Positions 9,566 to 17,509 of a stretch of DNA of 64,000 nucleotides are shown piece by piece; positions within the stretch are counted from its first letter, which is position 1; every line of letters starts with the position of its first letter. The notes beneath the pieces are model-generated. The model made no database searches. It had not been told where the DNA came from and saw only the letters and a program-made list of their open reading frames with translations. Made by a program: the position numbers and the translations under genes. Source of the DNA: DAOMFB01 sp963801475 (GTDB taxonomy: Bacteria > Acidobacteriota > Thermoanaerobaculia > UBA5066); the NCBI GenBank assembly GCA_963801475.1, contig CAWDEX010000002.1, positions 62,001 to 126,000 of the forward strand, written 5' to 3'.

Positions 9566-10590
9566 CAAGAAGCTGCGGGCGCTCGAGGACGAAAACCGGC
9601 GCTTGAAGCACATCGTGGCCGAGTTGACGCTGGACATCGCAGCCCTTAAGGGGGTGCTCGGAAAAAAATGGTGACGCCCGCCTCGAAGCGGAGAGCGGCG
9701 AGCGTTATGGTTACGGACTTCCGCAGGAGCCAGCGCCAGGCGTGCTCGCTGGCTGGGCTCTCCCGGTCGACCTGCCGGTACCGGTCCCGGAGGCCGGGCG
9801 ACGAAGAGTTGCGCGAGAGGCTCCGAGACCTGGCCCATCGCCGCCCTCGCTTCGGCTATCGACGTCTCGGGATCTTCCTTCGACGGGAAGGCTATCGGAT
9901 CAACCACAAACGGCTCCTGCGGCTTTACCGGACCGAGGGCCTTGTCCTGCCGAGGAAGAGGCCGAAGAAGCGGCTCTGGCAGCGGCCCAAGCCGCTGCTT
10001 CCCGCCGTCCGTCCCAACGAGCGCTGGTTCATGGACTTCGTCTCGGACCGCCTGCAATCGGGTAGGCGCTTCCGCGTCCTGACGATCGTCGACGACTACA
10101 CGCGGGAGTGGAAGGCCGCCATCGTGGACACCTCGATCGGCGGCGTCCGCGTCGTCCGGCTGCTCGAGGAGCTCCGAGACACCACAGGGTTACCCACCGT
10201 CATCGTCTCGGACAACGGACCGGAATTCACGAGCCGGGCCTTCCTGTCGTGGGCCGAGCAACGGGGAATCGACCTGCGCTTCATCCAGCCTGGCAAGCCC
10301 ACTCAAAACGCCTTCGTCGAGAGCTTCAACGGGAAGTTCGGGAAGAGTGCCTTGACACCCACTGGTTTACGACGCTCGACGACGCCTGGCGGGCCATCGA
10401 GGCCTGGCGCGCCGACTACAACGACGTCCGCCCGCACAGCTCGCTCGAAGACAAGACCCCGGCAGAGTTCGCGGCCGCGTACCGCGGGGCAGCCGCTTGA
10501 TGCGCACATTTCCTCGAATTCCACCGCGCGACGACTGCTACGATTTCAACCTGGAGGCTCACTCCCCGAATGGATCTGACTTGGGGAGCA
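9566..10590 (+). mobile_element. IS3-family element, 3' part with right inverted repeat
   Basis: This part holds the last third of orfA, a frameshifted orfB and a right terminal repeat ending ttggggagca (10581-10590). The repeat pairs with the left end tgctccccgaga found 2 kb away at 12769. The 5' part is absent here: the junction with the RAYT unit lies at about 9566, inside orfA. Confidence 0.75.
9567..10500 (+). pseudogene. IS3-family transposase orfA (tail) + orfB, frameshifted
   Basis: The orfA tail (LRALEDENRRLKHIVAEL, leucine-zipper-like) ends at TGA 9672-9674. OrfB starts at ATG 9668 in the -1 frame. An A7 run at 9662-9668 sits at the overlap, typical for programmed -1 frameshifting in IS3 elements. 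OrfB has the HTH_21-like segment (RFGYRRLGIFLRREGY) and the rve DDE core: MDFVSD, VSDNGPEF and FVESFNGKF. One base is missing at about 10339-10342 compared with the expected GKFREECLD reading, which shifts the last 55 codons into another frame (to 10500). All three catalytic acidic positions precede the lesion, but a normal product is not expected. Confidence 0.8.
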
Positions 10591-10612
10591 GGTCAGCAGA
10601 GGTGCTTGAGAA

Positions 10613-11092
10613 GTGATAGCAAAAAAGACCGCTTATAGCGAGGGTCAGTGGTTCTGCTTACCCCTTCGAAACGGCGGATTTGCCTCCGGAATAGTCGCTC
10701 GAGTGGGAAGACGGGGAGCCTTTCTCGGTTATTTCTTTGGTCCTCGCTGGGATGCTCCTCCCTCACTCGGTGATCTCATGTTCAAGCGAATTGACTCGGC
10801 TTTATTGGTCGCAATCGTCGGAGACTTGGGACTGCTCCGGGGAGAGTGGATGCTTGTTGGAATGCAGGATGGATGGAATCGGGAACGCTGGCCGGTTCCG
10901 TCGTTTCGACGTCGAGATGTCTCCGGCGACTCTTCTGTGATCGTCACTTATGACGATGACAACTTTCTAACCGAAAGGGAGGTTCGCTCAGGGAGCACTG
11001 ATGAACTCAAGAGCCTTCCGGTCGACGGTGTATGGGGCTACGGTGCCATAGAAAAGAAGCTATCGCTCTTGATTGACAGACAATCTGGCTAG
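10613..11092 (+). CDS. Imm26-family immunity protein (orphan)
   Basis: This 159-residue soluble protein starts at GTG, 22 bp after the IS3 right end. The N-terminus (EGQWFCLPLRNGGFASG, then GAFLGYFFGPRWDA) matches the Imm26 pattern known from polymorphic-toxin loci. No toxin tip for it is visible. Upstream is the IS3 remnant and downstream the meaB-mce fragments, so it looks like an orphan immunity gene left after rearrangement of the Rhs locus. Its G+C is lower than that of the core genes. If expressed, it could protect against a sibling toxin. Confidence 0.72.
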   Translation: MIAKKTAYSEGQWFCLPLRNGGFASGIVARVGRRGAFLGYFFGPRWDAPPSLGDLMFKRIDSALLVAIVGDLGLLRGEWMLVGMQDGWNRERWPVPSFRRRDVSGDSSVIVTYDDDNFLTEREVRSGSTDELKSLPVDGVWGYGAIEKKLSLLIDRQSG

Positions 11093-11180
11093 GTACAGGA
11101 CGAATCTCCGGTAGAGCTGGGAGTGCAGCTCGACGATCGATCCCCGGTGAGTCAGAATCGGCGGTAGGCCACCCGGCCCC

Positions 11181-11858
11181 TCACCCCTTCTTCTTCTCCG
11201 ACAGCTCTAGCAGGATGCCGCCGGTGGAGGCGGGGTGGACGAAGGCGACGCGGCAGTTGTGGGCGCCGTCGAAGGGGGTCTCGTTGACGAGCTTCACCCC
11301 GGCCGCCCTCAGCTTCGCGAGGGTGGCTTCGATGTCGGAGACGTCGAGGCAAAGGTGGTGGATGCCGGGGCCCTTCTTCTCCAGAAACTTTGCAATCGGG
11401 CCGTCGGGCGATGTGGGTTCGAGCAGCTCGACGTGGGACTCCCCCACCGGGCGGAACGAGGTGATTACCTTCTGCGAGTCGACCGTCTCGCGGTGCTCCT
11501 CGAGAAGGCCCAGAAGGTCCCAGAAGGCGCCTTCCTTCTCCAGGGAAGAGACCGCCACGCCGAGGTGGGAGATCCGGGAGACGAGGCCGGAAGTTGCTTT
11601 CGAAGGTGAAGGAGCGGTTGCGGCGGGGCCTTGCTCAAGGTGGCCGAGCAGGTCGCTTGCGGCGGAGAGCGGGTCTGTCTCGCGCGCTTCCACCCGGGCG
11701 GAGACGTCCTCGAGCGCCCCGTTCTCCCCGCGCAGGCTCTCGATTCGTCTCAGAAGGGTCTCCTTGACCAGCCCCTCGATCCGCTTCTTCATTCGCTCAC
11801 GTCGGCGCGCCGCCCCCTGCGGCCCGTCGAGGAAGGCGCGGTGCGCGTCCAGCTCGGC
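11181..11858 (-). pseudogene. meaB-mce 3' fragment 1
   Basis: This is a nearly identical copy of the 3' half of the gene at 17594-18994. It covers the last part of the MeaB domain, the linker and the whole epimerase domain (SRISHLGVAVSSLEK, GIHHLCLDVSD, GGILLELSEKKKG). The frame is open, and an internal Met (MKKRIEGLV) could give a 203-residue product ending at the normal stop. Homology to the full gene stops abruptly at about 11858, where REP-like sequence starts. The homology also extends a little past the stop codon into the downstream flank. I treat it as a duplicated fragment rather than a functional gene, though an epimerase product cannot be excluded. Confidence 0.75.
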
Positions 11859-11860
11859 GG

Positions 11861-11902
11861 TTCAACGGGGTCGGGTCTCAATTATCAATTATAGATGAGA
11901 CG
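11861..11902. repeat. REP-like motif copy 2
   Basis: The sequence is ttcaacggggtcgggtctca followed by attatcaattatagatgaga. The GTCTCA and TGAGAC arms enclose an AT-rich loop. It sits exactly between fragment 1 and fragment 2 of meaB-mce. Confidence 0.65.
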
Positions 11903-11927
11903 TCGGCCGCGGTAGGCGACCCGATTG

Positions 11928-12333
11928 TCACCCCTTCTTCTTCTCCGACAGCTCCAGCAGGATGCCGCCGGTGGAGGCGGGGTGGACGAAGGCGACGCGG
12001 CAGTTGTGGGCGCCGTCGAAGGGAGTCTCGTTGACGAGCTTCACCCCGGCCGCCTTCAGCCTCGCGAGAGCGGCTTCGATGTCGGAGACGTCGAGGCAGA
12101 GGTGGTGGATGCCGGGGCCCTTCTTCTCCAGAAACTTCGCAATCGGGCCGTCGGGCGACGTGGGTTCGAGCAGCTCGACGTGAGACTCCCCTACCGGGCG
12201 GAACGAGGTGATTACCTTCCGCGAGTCGACCGTCTCGCGGTGCTCCTCGAGCAGGCCCAGAAGGTCCCAAAAGGCGCCTTCCTTCTCCAGGGAAGAGACC
12301 GCCACGCCGAGGTGGGAGATCCGGGAGACGAGG
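11928..12333 (-). pseudogene. mce domain fragment 2
   Basis: This second copy covers only the epimerase domain and its stop codon, plus the intergenic flank. Homology to the full meaB-mce gene ends at about 12333, within the sequence encoding the domain start (SRISHLGVAV). It is followed by two short gttcaccggggtcg repeats and another REP-like motif. It differs from fragment 1 by scattered substitutions (DSRKVIT versus DSQKVIT, EAALARLKAAG versus EATLAKLRAAG), so the copies have diverged. No start codon of its own is evident. Confidence 0.7.
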
Positions 12334-12335
12334 GG

Positions 12336-12392
12336 TTCACCGGGGTCGGGTTCACCGGGGTCGCGTCTCAATTATCAATTATAGATGAGACG
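12336..12392. repeat. REP-like motif copy 3
   Basis: It has two tandem ttcaccggggtcg units, then gcgtctcaattatcaatt and the matching tgagac arm. It marks the junction between mce fragments 2 and 3. Confidence 0.65.
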
Positions 12393-12417
12393 TCGGCCGC
12401 GGTAGGCGACCCGATCG

Positions 12418-12658
12418 TCACCCCTTCTTCTTCTCCGACAGCTCAAGCAGTATGCCCCCGGTGGCGGCCGGATGAACGAAGGCGACGCGGCAGTTGTGGG
12501 CGCCGTCGAAGGGGGTCTCGTTGACGAGCTTTACCCCGGCCGTCTTCAGCTTCGCAAGAGCGACTTCGATGTCGGAGACGTCGAGGCAAAGGTGGCGGAT
12601 GCCGGGGCCCTTCTTCTCCAGAAACTTTGCAATCGGGCCGTCGGGCGACGTGGGCTCG
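12418..12658 (-). pseudogene. mce domain fragment 3
   Basis: This shortest copy keeps only the last about 80 codons of the epimerase domain (from about PDGPIAKFLEKKGPGI to the stop). Homology ends at about 12658 against a fourth REP-like motif. It has changes absent from the other copies (for example IRHLCLDV in place of IHHLCLDV, losing a metal-binding His position). It is therefore clearly non-functional as an epimerase. Confidence 0.7.
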
Positions 12659-12660
12659 GG

Positions 12661-12691
12661 GTTCGACGGGGTCGCGTCTCAGTTTGCAATT
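12661..12691. repeat. REP-like motif copy 4 (diverged)
   Basis: The sequence gttcgacggggtcgcgtctc, then agtttgcaattattgataga, is a diverged version of the motif. It borders mce fragment 3 on one side and a RAYT remnant on the other. Confidence 0.55.
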
Positions 12692-12692
12692 A

Positions 12693-12763
12693 TTGATAGA
12701 CTAGTGAAACTCGCTACGAGCCGTGGGGGCAAGTCGTAGGGCAGGTCTATCTCGGTAGTGAAG
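12693..12763 (+). pseudogene. RAYT transposase internal remnant
   Basis: About 70 bp match the inside of the RAYT genes (the part encoding RYEPWGQVVGQVYLGSE), with a few substitutions. The match stops about 5 bp before the IS3 left end at 12769. This suggests that an IS3 copy inserted into a third RAYT copy, the rest of which is gone. Confidence 0.65.
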
Positions 12764-12768
12764 TGACG

Positions 12769-13055
12769 TGCTCCCCGAGAAGTAGCCGGATTCGGTTTGG
12801 AGTTCCCCATAGACTTAGGGAGGGAGAGCTCGATGAAGGGGAAGCGGTTTAAGGAGGAGCAGATCATCGGGGTTTTGAAGGAGTCGGAGGCCGGGGCGCC
12901 GACAAAGGAGCTGTGCCGGCGGCACGGGATCAGTGAGCAGAGCTTCTACCGCTGGAAGGCGAAGTACGGCGGGATGGACGTCAGCGACGCCAAGAAGCTG
13001 CGGGCCCTCAAGGATGAAAACCGGCGGCTGAAGCACATCGTGGCCGAACAGGCGC
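12769..13055 (+). mobile_element. IS3-family element, 5' part with left inverted repeat
   Basis: The left end tgctccccgagaag is the inverted counterpart of the right end at 10590. It is followed by an untranslated leader and orfA. The element is cut at about 13055, where Rhs-tip sequence starts. It overlaps the 3' piece by about 60 bp of orfA, with differences (gccctcaaggat versus gcgctcgaggac), so the two pieces came from different copies. Confidence 0.7.
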
Positions 13056-13198
13056 TTATTAGGCGTCTAAACTACACCACTCTGTCTGTAGCACCTATTC
13101 TCGGATATCTCGACACCGCCATACAAGTCTATGGCTTCAGCCAACATTATGAATCTCAGAACGGCAGGGCGCCGACTTTAGCCGAAGTCATTAGATAA
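12833..13198 (+). pseudogene. IS3 orfA fused to a broken Rhs-tip 3' end
   Basis: The first about 73 codons encode an IS3-type OrfA: a helix-turn-helix (FKEEQIIGVLKESEAG, ELCRRHGISEQSFYRWKAKY) and the start of the leucine zipper (LRALKDENRRLKHIVAE). After the junction at about 13055 the frame runs into the end of the second Rhs tip (RRLNYTTLSVAPILGYLD). It then meets a stop where the intact copy has a Tyr codon (TAC to TAA). The chimera is a recombination product, not a plausible new gene. Confidence 0.75.
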
Positions 13199-13902
13199 GT
13201 GGTGACCGGAGAGACGTGGACCTCTGAGCCAATCGCTCAGTCCTTACACGGAGTTCCTTCGATATGACGTTTGATGATTTTTTACCGCCCGTTACGGACC
13301 TCGGCGGCGACTTTGACACCGGCCCTGTCCTCCTGGCGATGGCTTATCGAGAAGCCGGTCAAGCCACTACTCCTCACGGCACTAGGAGACCTCTTCGTCG
13401 AAGGAGTCGAAGGCATCTTCTTTCTTGATACAGCGAAGGGGACATTCGGTCGCGTTGCTAATTCAAGGGCGGAGTGGAAAGAGCTATTACGAAATCGTGA
13501 TTGCTTAGAGTCATGGTTTAATCCAGACCTTGTGGCGGAACTTCGCGAGAAGTGCATCCTCCTCGGCCCGGGAGAGGTATTTTCACTGCGGATACCTTCG
13601 GTTCTGGGTGGCAGCCGAAGAGTAGAAAACTTGACGTCATCGCAGTGGAGGATGCATATGCACTTTCTCGGTCAGGTTCACGAACAGGTGCACCGACTAC
13701 CGCCCGGTACACGAATCGACAAGCTCAAGATCGAGCCATTCTGACAGCGGAGACCGCCGTGAGTCACGAGTGGGGTAAGGCCTCGCACTTCTACGTTTCG
13801 TCGGTATCTTGTCGCGTCGCTCGGCAGACGACTTGAGCTAGACCGCCTTCGGTCTTCTTGGATGGTCGCTTGAGTGGTCAGTGTTCAACGGGGTCGTGCT
13901 TC
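13056..13902 (+). repeat. Duplicate of Rhs tip 2 end + immunity 2 + flank
   Basis: About 847 bp are nearly identical to 16683-17528: the end of toxin tip 2, the immunity gene and the downstream flank. The duplicate ends at the REP-like sequence ttcaacggggtcgtgcttc. The left edge is inside the toxin tip. This copy carries a stop in the tip and a one-base insertion in the immunity gene. Confidence 0.8.
13264..13744 (+). pseudogene. Decayed copy of the DUF1851-like immunity gene
   Basis: The ATG corresponds to the start of the intact gene at 16891, but an extra base near 13322 (gacaccggccctg versus gacaccgccatg) shifts the frame after about 19 codons. The rest (SSWRWLIEKPVKPLLLTALG and so on) is open in the next frame to the normal stop. 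Translation could restart at ATG 13271 in that frame, giving a protein with an altered N-terminus, but no SD is seen there. It is most likely inactive. Confidence 0.75.
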
Positions 13903-13935
13903 AAGCTGCGGGGGTCAAGCTGCGGGGGTCAGGTC
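13884..13935. repeat. REP-like half motif and tandem caagctgcgggggt
   Basis: The sequence ttcaacggggtcgtgcttc is followed by two copies of caagctgcgggggt leading into the left end of the second RAYT unit. The interval 13745-13959 has no gene that I can support. Confidence 0.55.
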
Positions 13936-14934
13936 CATGATCAGTAGTATACTGAAGGCGTGAGCCGGCCACTTCGACTTGAGTATCCGGGAGCGGTGTG
14001 GCACGTGACCTGTCGCGGCAACGACCGGCAGGAAGTCTTTCGCGACGACGGCGACCGGGAGCGGTTTCTCGCCATCCTGGGGCGGACTGTCTCCCTCTTC
14101 CGCTGGCGGCTTCATGCCTATGTCCTCATGGGAAACCACTACCACCTGCTCGTCGAGACGCCCGAACCGACGCTCTCGCGCGGGATGAGGCAGATCAACG
14201 GCATCTACACGCAGGCCTTCAATCGCGCCCACGAGCGCGTGGGACATCTCTTCCAGGGACGCTACAAGGCCATCCTCGTCGAGAAGGAGGCCCACCTTCT
14301 GGAACTTTGCCGGTACGTGGTCCTCAACCCCGTTCGGGCCGGACTGGTCCGGAGCGCAAAGGGCTGGCGGTGGAGCAGCTACCGCGCGACGGCAGGCCTG
14401 ACAGATGCCCCGGCGTGGCTCGAGACCGACTGGACGCTCGAACAGTTCGATGGCAGGCGGGGAAAATCCGTCGACGCCTACAGGCGGTTCGTGGCGGAGG
14501 GAAGTGAGGCTCGCTACGAGCCGTGGGGGCAGGTCGTAGGGCAGGTCTATCTCGGTAGTGAAGGATTCCGGCGGGACCTCTCAGCCCGGCTCCGGAGAGA
14601 GACACCGAGCCGGGGAGTACCAAGAACGCAGACTCAGCCCTGCGCGCCGAAGCTGGAACGGGCAGACGAGGCAGTGAGAGGGATCTTCGGAGTCTCGATG
14701 AAGCAGCTGGCGCAAAGGAGCAGGAGCCTGGCCGTGGAGCGGCGACTCCTCGCAAGCGTTTTAAGGCGGGAGGGGCTCTACCGGCTTCACCCCATCGGGA
14801 CAGCACTGGGCGTAGGGCCGGAGCAGGCAGGGCTGTTGGCGCGGGCCGGTGACGAGCTAACTTCAGACCAGAGGCGCCGCCGGCTCCTTGCGGCCTTGTC
14901 GGGTTCGTAGACTACGGACTATGGACCTGACCCC
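13924..14934 (+). mobile_element. RAYT transposase unit, copy 2
   Basis: This unit has the same 1,011-bp length and terminal sequences (gggggtcaggtccatg ... atggacctgacccc) as the unit at 8548. Its right side adjoins the duplicated Rhs core at 14942. Confidence 0.75.
13960..14910 (+). CDS. REP-associated tyrosine transposase (Y1/HUH), copy 2
   Basis: This 316-residue protein is almost identical to the RAYT at 8584, with the same GTG start and the same motifs: the HUH-type YVLMGNHYHLLVETPE and the QINGIYTQAF helix with the candidate catalytic Tyr. Only a handful of residues differ, for example VFRDD, SEARYEPW, YLGSEGF and CAPKLE. The frame is intact, so the protein may be active. It lies between the decayed immunity copy and the orphan Rhs fragment. 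Confidence 0.88.
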   Translation: MSRPLRLEYPGAVWHVTCRGNDRQEVFRDDGDRERFLAILGRTVSLFRWRLHAYVLMGNHYHLLVETPEPTLSRGMRQINGIYTQAFNRAHERVGHLFQGRYKAILVEKEAHLLELCRYVVLNPVRAGLVRSAKGWRWSSYRATAGLTDAPAWLETDWTLEQFDGRRGKSVDAYRRFVAEGSEARYEPWGQVVGQVYLGSEGFRRDLSARLRRETPSRGVPRTQTQPCAPKLERADEAVRGIFGVSMKQLAQRSRSLAVERRLLASVLRREGLYRLHPIGTALGVGPEQAGLLARAGDELTSDQRRRRLLAALSGS

Positions 14935-16894
14935 GAGTCCACCGACGACGATCGCGTCCGACCCGAACGGAATGCCGCGGCCTCGGCGGATCTCCACGTC
15001 CGACGGAAGCTTCGACACTGGAAATTACGCGTACGACGGTGCAGGCAACATCCTGTCGATAGGACCGGACTACTTCGCATACGACCCCAACTCCCGGCTT
15101 CTCTGGGCGAACTACCCGACCGGATTCCAGTCGTACGCCTATGACACATTCGGCAATCTGATTTCGAAGGCGGGGGCCTCGATTACTGTCGATCCCACCA
15201 CTAATCGCCTGACCGCCGCTTTGTACGACGCCCGGGGTAACGTGACGCGGCTGGGGAACGAGACGTACTCCTACGACGCCCTGAACCGCCAGACGAAACA
15301 CGACGCACCGGGGTCCAGCTGGACCTATCTCCTCGACGGGGCTGACGAGCGGATCGTCAAGGCGATCCCCGCCGGCGGGAACGTCTTGCGCCGGGAGGCA
15401 GCCCGGATCATCCTGCAGGCGATGGGAGAGCCGCCCAGGAGTGCCTGCGCCGGGTATTTCTCTCAGGACGTCCCCTGTAACGACCCTGACCGCGGCTGGA
15501 TCGAAAAATTCTACGAGAAGGGGATTACATCCGGCTGCGTGCCCCCGCCGAACGGGAAGTACTGTCCCGATTCGACCACCACACGCGCCCAGATGGCCGT
15601 CTTCCTGGCGTCTGGCATGGCCGGCTCGGGAGCCGCCGTCCCCTCGAGCGGCACCGTCCCCGGGGTCGGACCGTACGTTTGCACCGCAGGAGGGACCTCT
15701 CTTTTCGGAGACGTCCCGGCCGCGGACGTCTTCTGCAAGTTCATTCACTACATCTTCGCAACTGGCGTCACCGGCGGCTGCAGCACGAACCCCCGGCTTT
15801 ACTGCCCCAACGACACCACGTCTCACTGGCAGATGGGATACTTCGTATCACGAGGTTGGAATGGGTTCCAGTACGTCCCGCCGGGAGCGACCTACACCTT
15901 CCGCGGGTCGGGGGCCCAGGTCCTGTCGGAGTTTCAGGACTCGAAGGTTTCGAAGGACTACATCTACCTCGGCAACCGGCTCGTGGCGACAAACGAGAGC
16001 GCCGTCGGCGCGCAGCCGGCGGGGTGGAAGTACCATGTTACGGACCACCTTGGAAGCGTCAGGCTGACCACGAACGAATCCCGGCAGGTCGTCGAGAGCC
16101 GGAAGTTCTGGCCTTGGGGCGAGACGGTCGGACAATCCGGCCTGACGCGCATGGCCTTCGCCGGCATGGAGCTGGACGTCGAAGCGATCCGCCCCCGCTA
16201 CTACGATCACGCCCGCAACCTCGAGACCGGCTACGGCCGCTTCCTCAGCCCGGACAAGCTCTCCGGCCACGTCGAGGATCCGCAGACCTGGAACAGGTAC
16301 ACCTATGCCAGAAGCAACCCACTGAAGTATGTGGATCCGGATGGCCTCGAGGAAGTGACGATCCTGCCGCCACCGGCGGCCACTATCGCAAGATGGAACG
16401 CAGAGCAGCGTGCGGCTGAGAACTTAAAGAATGCTGAACGTGCCAGCCTAGCTGAAGCCGAAGGTCTAATCGTCGCTCGCGTCCAAGGTCCTTCGACACT
16501 CCGACGCAACTGGACTAGGGACTTTGGAGATGTTCCCGATGGCCAACATATAGATCATATCGTCGATCGCCAATTGTCCGGCGGAGAAGCGGCGACAAAC
16601 GGAAGGCCCATGGATTCGTCAGTAAACACGAGCAATGGGAACAGGACCGCACGCGCCCTCCGCGGCCTAGCTCCCGGCACAATTATTAGGCGTCTAAACT
16701 ACACCACTCTGTCTGTAGCACCTATTCTCGGATATCTCGACACCGCCATACAAGTCTATGGCTTCAGCCAACATTATGAATCTCAGAACGGCAGGGCGCC
16801 GACTTTTGTCGAAGTCATTAGATACGTGGTGACCGGAGAGACGTGGACCTCTGAGCAAATCGCTCAGTCCTTACACGGAGTTCCTTCGATATGA
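14921..16894 (+). CDS. Orphan Rhs core with second nuclease-like tip
   Basis: From 14942 the sequence repeats the Rhs gene from 5704: YD repeats, SLH-like insert and Rhs core to PLKYVDPDG. It is almost identical over the first about 900 bp and then more diverged. The tip is different: about 185 residues containing GQHIDHIVDRQL and SSVNTSNGNRTA, a pattern of HNH/His-Me-type nuclease toxins (inferred), ending HGVPSI. The fragment lacks the signal peptide and most of the shell. ATG 14921 is the first in-frame Met near the junction, inside the RAYT end. It fits a silent displaced tip that can only be delivered after recombination with the full gene. Confidence 0.7.
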   Translation: MDLTPSPPTTIASDPNGMPRPRRISTSDGSFDTGNYAYDGAGNILSIGPDYFAYDPNSRLLWANYPTGFQSYAYDTFGNLISKAGASITVDPTTNRLTAALYDARGNVTRLGNETYSYDALNRQTKHDAPGSSWTYLLDGADERIVKAIPAGGNVLRREAARIILQAMGEPPRSACAGYFSQDVPCNDPDRGWIEKFYEKGITSGCVPPPNGKYCPDSTTTRAQMAVFLASGMAGSGAAVPSSGTVPGVGPYVCTAGGTSLFGDVPAADVFCKFIHYIFATGVTGGCSTNPRLYCPNDTTSHWQMGYFVSRGWNGFQYVPPGATYTFRGSGAQVLSEFQDSKVSKDYIYLGNRLVATNESAVGAQPAGWKYHVTDHLGSVRLTTNESRQVVESRKFWPWGETVGQSGLTRMAFAGMELDVEAIRPRYYDHARNLETGYGRFLSPDKLSGHVEDPQTWNRYTYARSNPLKYVDPDGLEEVTILPPPAATIARWNAEQRAAENLKNAERASLAEAEGLIVARVQGPSTLRRNWTRDFGDVPDGQHIDHIVDRQLSGGEAATNGRPMDSSVNTSNGNRTARALRGLAPGTIIRRLNYTTLSVAPILGYLDTAIQVYGFSQHYESQNGRAPTFVEVIRYVVTGETWTSEQIAQSLHGVPSI

Positions 16895-17370
16895 CGTTTG
16901 ATGATCTTCTACCGCCCGTTACAGACCTCGGCGTCGACTTTGACACCGCCATGTCCTCCTGGCGATGGCTCATCGAGAAGTCGGTCAAGCCACTACTCCT
17001 CACGGCACTAGGAGACCTCTTCGTCGAAGGAGTCGAAGGCATCTTCTTTCTTGATACAGCGAAGGGGACATTCAGTCGCGTTGCTAATTCAAGGGCGGAG
17101 TGGAAAGAGCTATTACGAAATCGTGATTGCTTAGAGTCATGGTTTAATCCAGACCTTGTGGCGGAACTTCGCGAGAAGTGCATCCTCCTCGGCCCGGGAG
17201 AGGTGTTTTCACCGCGGATACCTTCGGTTCTGGGTGGCAGCCGAAGAGTAGAAAACTTTACGTCATCGCAGTGGAGGATGCATATGCACTTTCTCGGTCA
17301 GGTTCACGAACAGGTGCGCCGACTACCGCCCGGTACACGAATCGACAAGCTCAAAATCGAGCCATTCTGA
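16891..17370 (+). CDS. DUF1851/Tdi1-like immunity protein for tip 2
   Basis: This 159-residue protein overlaps the stop of the orphan Rhs fragment (ATGA), showing translational coupling to the toxin tip. The motifs LLLTALGDLFVEGVEGIFFL, DTAKGTFSRVANS and the later WFNPDLVAELREKCILLGPG resemble the DUF1851 domain of Tdi1-type immunity proteins against DNase effectors. It has no signal peptide, as expected for a cytoplasmic inhibitor. G+C is low relative to the chromosome. The decayed copy at 13264 confirms that this segment was duplicated together with the tip end. Confidence 0.72.
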   Translation: MTFDDLLPPVTDLGVDFDTAMSSWRWLIEKSVKPLLLTALGDLFVEGVEGIFFLDTAKGTFSRVANSRAEWKELLRNRDCLESWFNPDLVAELREKCILLGPGEVFSPRIPSVLGGSRRVENFTSSQWRMHMHFLGQVHEQVRRLPPGTRIDKLKIEPF

Positions 17371-17509
17371 CAGCGGAGACCGCCGTGAGTCACGAGTGGG
17401 GTAAGGCCTCGCACTTCTACGTTTCGTCGGTATCTCCTCGCGTCGCTCGGCAGACGACTTGAGCTAGACCGCCTTCGGTCTTCTTGGATGGTCGCTTGAG
17501 TGGTCAGTT

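Noticed and set aside
12833..13198. A 121-codon open frame that could be called a new gene
   Set aside because: It is a join of IS3 orfA with the broken end of Rhs tip 2; both halves match intact sequences elsewhere in the window.
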